Part shown: positions 7,301 to 8,268 of the stretch, one piece after another
How the letters are laid out: the number at the start of each line of letters is the position of its first letter
Position numbering within the stretch: the stretch's first letter is position 1
Assembly (NCBI GenBank): GCA_019312705.1
Contig: JAFDCW010000145.1
Span: forward strand, 1 to 8,268
Source: Deltaproteobacteria bacterium
GTDB taxonomy: Bacteria > Myxococcota > Polyangia > Polyangiales > B10-G4
Reading direction: 5' to 3'
Length of the DNA stretch: 8,268 nucleotides
Made by a program: the position numbers and the translations under genes
The notes under the pieces: model-generated
What the model was told of the DNA's origin: nothing
The model's input: the letters and a program-made list of their open reading frames with translations, nothing else
The model's database searches: none

Positions 7301-7892
7301 CGAGACCCACCTCGGCCGAGGCTGCGCTCGAGAGCGATACCTCCTCGAAGCCAACATCCCGGGCGATGGCGCCGATCTCTTCTTCCACATCGGGCCGCTG
7401 GTGTCCCCGGAGCACGGCCACGGCGACGCTTTCGAATCCCTGCCGCCGGAGCGCGCTGAGGCCGGCTCGGAGACGCGCCGGGTGTGGCATTGTGACCCCG
7501 TTGTCCGCAACTCGGGCTTCGGTCTCGACCACGGCGCCGTAGAGAACGGCGGGGCGGCGGATGGCGAGGTCGAAAAGAGCCGGTCGGCTCTGGTCTCCGA
7601 TAGCGAGGGCGTCGGCGAACCCCTTCGTGATCACCAGGACGGTGCGCGCTCCCCGGCGCTCGAGGAGCGCGTTGGTCGCGAGGGTGGTGCCCATGCGAAT
7701 GTCGCAGGGAGGAATCGCTTGATCCTCCCTGAGGTCGAGGAGCTTTCGGATGCCTTCGATAGGCGCTCGGTCCGAGCTCAGGACCTTGGTCACCCGGATG
7801 CCGCCGCCCTGGGCGTCCTGAGGGGCCTGGCGGTCTTGGAGGATGCAGTCCGTGAAGGTCACGCCCCGATCGATCCACACGGCATATCTCAT
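4302..7892 (-). CDS. Fused HyuA-HyuB 5-oxoprolinase-type enzyme
   Basis: The product has 1196 residues, close to fused bacterial and eukaryotic 5-oxoprolinases. These hydrolyse 5-oxo-L-proline to glutamate using ATP in the cytoplasm. The HyuA N-terminal domain (about 3-180) opens with [10 protein letters not shown] and contains [17 protein letters not shown]. The HyuA core (about 185-500) has the nucleotide-binding motif [11 protein letters not shown] (276-286). A HyuA C-terminal domain follows to about 670. The HyuB domain (about 692-1190) begins [12 protein letters not shown] and carries [12 protein letters not shown] (779-790) and [10 protein letters not shown] (810-819), which hold the Asp/His residues expected at its metal site, and ends with a Gly-rich TPGGGGYG tail. 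The DRG form of the first motif and the fusion favour 5-oxoprolinase over N-methylhydantoinase or acetone carboxylase relatives, but substrate is inference. Val11 replaces the usual second Gly. The ATG at 7892 matches the family N-terminus but has no near Shine-Dalgarno. The DUF2062 gene follows with no gap. Confidence 0.92.
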   Translation of the reverse strand: MRYAVWIDRGVTFTDCILQDRQAPQDAQGGGIRVTKVLSSDRAPIEGIRKLLDLREDQAIPPCDIRMGTTLATNALLERRGARTVLVITKGFADALAIGDQSRPALFDLAIRRPAVLYGAVVETEARVADNGVTMPHPARLRAGLSALRRQGFESVAVAVLRGHQRPDVEEEIGAIARDVGFEEVSLSSAASAEVGLVGRGDTAVADAYLTPLLRNYVAELVAELPGSRLQAMQSSGALTDASGFRGRNAVLSGPAGGIVAIAHIARLAGEGQVIGFDMGGTSTDVSRVAGDPERAYETRVAGVRLRTPMLRVHTIAAGGGSLCRVRGGRLTVGPESAGAEPGPLCYGRPEAHELSLTDVHLALGRVLPHRFPFALDRGAALAPLEAIAKDLGGSATALTVAAGFFEVAVEAMASAIRTVTVGRGHDAREHALVVFGGAGGQAACAVARRLGIRRLIFHPLAGVLSAYGMGVAPTGWHGEEDVGDLPLTDRLASVVEEAFAALEAAGREALAAQGYDGGRDPQDPQDPQEPVRVERRVDLRYRGTESVLSIEARAAATGRDLRRRFDEAHRREFGYVREAHPVEVTTARVSVSSVVTPVAVAVPTAGPAPDALPASAPVCLPGHAKPAPVPVIARESLAPGDRRSGPVLVVEATGTIVVEEGFDLEVLASGIICLEARRELPQALDSAAPTDVDPVRLEVMANRFAAIAEQMGEVLRRTALSTNIRDRLDYSCAVFDSEGGLIANAPHIPVHLGAMGESVRAVAAAHPEPSPGDVFVTNDPAAGGSHLPDLTVVTPVHGPDGDLRFYTANRGHHADIGGITPGSMPAFSSSLAEEGVRFRAERVVRGGRLRGEWFLARLREGPYPARRPEDNLADLEGQIAANQKGAALLSELADERGADFVAAYMGHVQDNAAAQVAAALSELPDGTERFEDALDDGTPIVATVTVRGASVEIDFEGTGPALPTNLNAPRAVTIAAVLYSLRCLVAAPIPLNAGCLRPVSIRIPRGSVLDPPAEAPVAGGNVETSQRIVDVLLGALDRAAASQGTMNNLTFGNDSFGYYETLGGGAGAGPGFPGASGVHTHMTNSRITDPEILETRYPVRVLEFSIRRGSGGAGRWRGGDGLVREFEALAPLTVSVLSQRRLRRPFGLGGGEAGAAGRNLINGEDVGPIAERHVEAGQTFRIETPGGGGYGTPET
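6306..6332 (-). repeat. Asp-Pro-Gln tandem repeat inside the oxoprolinase
   Basis: Three 9-base units, two identical (GACCCGCAG on the minus strand) and one diverged, encode three Asp-Pro-Gln triplets at residues 521-529. They sit in a loop of the HyuA C-terminal part, just before a conserved strand ([10 protein letters not shown]). The repeat keeps frame and probably lengthens a surface loop. Confidence 0.85.
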
Positions 7893-7921
7893 TTGATACG
7901 CCGACGAAGCCCCGCTCCTGC

Positions 7922-7940
7922 AGCGAGTTCTCGGCTCGCT
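7922..7940. other. Small inverted repeat in the oxoprolinase leader
   Basis: AGCGAG (7922-7927) and CTCGCT (7935-7940) are perfect complements around a 7-base loop. On the minus strand this lies in the presumed 5' leader, about 30 bases before the ATG at 7892. No T-run follows, so it is not a standard terminator. Confidence 0.35.
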
Positions 7941-7993
7941 CGACAAAAAGCGCTGTTATTGCGGCGTTTCATGGGGTTGGACGCACACCATGG

Positions 7994-8026
7994 GTCAGGG
8001 AGAGACGGGGCGTCAACCTCCCTGAC
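7994..8026. other. Two-tier inverted repeat in the divergent spacer
   Basis: GTCAGGGAG (7994-8002) pairs perfectly with CTCCCTGAC (8018-8026), a 9-bp outer stem. Inside it GACG (8004-8007) and CGTC (8011-8014) pair around GGG. The spacing of the inner stem makes a long, stable hairpin in RNA of either strand. No T-run follows on either strand, so it does not look like an intrinsic terminator. It could be an operator or a structured RNA leader. Confidence 0.6.
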
Positions 8027-8043
8027 GAGCTCCGCAGGAGCTC
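8027..8043. other. Perfect 7-bp hairpin abutting the larger inverted repeat
   Basis: GAGCTCC (8027-8033), loop GCA, GGAGCTC (8037-8043). It begins on the base after the larger inverted repeat ends, so the two could stack in one structure. Part of it is also the first two copies of the 11-base direct repeat. Confidence 0.5.
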
Positions 8044-8060
8044 CGGACCAGCTCCGGGGA
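8028..8060. repeat. Three 11-bp direct repeats (AGCTCCG core)
   Basis: AGCTCCGCAGG (8028-8038), AGCTCCGGACC (8039-8049) and AGCTCCGGGGA (8050-8060) share the core AGCTCCG at an exact 11-base period, about one turn of DNA. They lie in non-coding DNA about 12 bases upstream of a promoter-like sequence for the rightward gene. This arrangement fits binding of a regulator to one DNA face, but no regulator is seen. Confidence 0.55.
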
Positions 8061-8071
8061 CGGACTCGAAG

Positions 8072-8101
8072 TTGCCCCCCCGCTCTGGCGTTTCCTAGAC
8101 T
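8072..8101 (+). promoter_or_regulatory. Candidate promoter for the SRPBCC-family gene
   Basis: TTGCCC (8072-8077) and TAGACT (8096-8101) are separated by 18 bases, each matching four of six housekeeping consensus positions and fitting the TANNNT form. Transcription would start near 8108, leaving a leader of about 36 bases that contains AGGAG before the ATG at 8144. Confidence 0.35.
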
Positions 8102-8143
8102 TCTCACGAAGCCGCTGCCCCCAACCCTAGGAGTGCGGAAGAT

Positions 8144-8268
8144 ATGGCCACCGAAGAGTTCCGCATTTCCAGCGTTATCCCGACCAGCTCCAACGCGCTC
8201 TACAGCGCCTGGCTCGACGAGCGAAAGCACAGCGCCTTCACCGGCGGGCGCGCAACCATCGAACCCTG
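8144..8268 (+). CDS. AHSA1/SRPBCC-family protein (N-terminus only)
   Basis: Only the first 41 codons are inside the window. They begin MATEEFRISSVIPTSS and continue through ALYSAWLDERKHSAFTGGRA. This matches the opening of AHSA1-like (Hsp90 ATPase activator homologue) SRPBCC proteins: a first beta-strand with an I-P-A/T-S motif, then Y-x-A-W-L-D, then a short helix and T-G-G. The family folds into a helix-grip that binds hydrophobic ligands or clients; the particular role cannot be told from this fragment. AGGAG (8129-8133) stands 10 bases before the ATG, and GGAAG immediately before it is too close to act. The gene diverges from the oxoprolinase across a 251-base spacer. Confidence 0.8.
   Translation, partial: MATEEFRISSVIPTSSNALYSAWLDERKHSAFTGGRATIEP

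Noticed and set aside
7081..7878. Minus-strand open frame of 265 codons inside the oxoprolinase
   Set aside because: It is a shifted frame of the HyuA region, rich in Arg/Pro/Gly, while the 1196-residue frame shows all family motifs.
7893..7946. Extending the oxoprolinase to a TTG start at 7946
   Set aside because: The 18 added residues are Ser/Arg-rich and unlike the family; the ATG at 7892 places the IDRG motif at the usual distance from the N-terminus.

Overview
The window is very GC-rich, with strongly G/C-biased third codon positions. It encodes several short exported proteins and lipoproteins, one of them with an AgmX/PglI-type C-terminal domain. This suggests a Myxococcota (delta-proteobacterial) chromosome; that is an inference from gene content, and no rRNA or marker gene is present. 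I see no tRNA, rRNA, CRISPR array, insertion sequence or phage gene.

Left part (1-3754) is an envelope-protein cluster built around a divergent promoter region at about 2528-2630. Leftward, three genes are chained by ATGA stop/start overlaps: a GTG-started exported beta-rich protein (1877-2527), a small 13-cysteine secreted protein (1389-1880), and a lipoprotein (1-1392) that is still open at the window edge, where it enters a Met-Ala-Ser tandem repeat. The lipoprotein frame has no stop inside the window, so a caller that needs a stop codon would miss it. Rightward, a membrane-anchored AgmX/PglI C-terminal-domain protein (2631-3215) overlaps the start of a second, unrecognised lipoprotein (3215-3754).

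Middle and right part (3772-7892) is a leftward two-gene unit. A fused HyuA-HyuB 5-oxoprolinase-type enzyme of 1196 residues is followed immediately by a DUF2062 membrane protein. The DUF2062 gene needs a one-base correction in a G5/C5 run (4242-4246) to read through. It converges with the lipoprotein at 3754, with only 17 bases between the stop codons and no obvious terminator.

Right edge: a 251-base divergent spacer (7893-8143) contains a strong two-tier inverted repeat, a second perfect hairpin abutting it, and three direct repeats at an exact 11-base period. Beyond it starts an AHSA1/SRPBCC-family protein (8144 to the window end).

The left module looks like a co-expressed outer-envelope assembly of unknown function. 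The oxoprolinase probably converts 5-oxoproline to glutamate in the cytoplasm. The sequence shows no functional link between the two halves.
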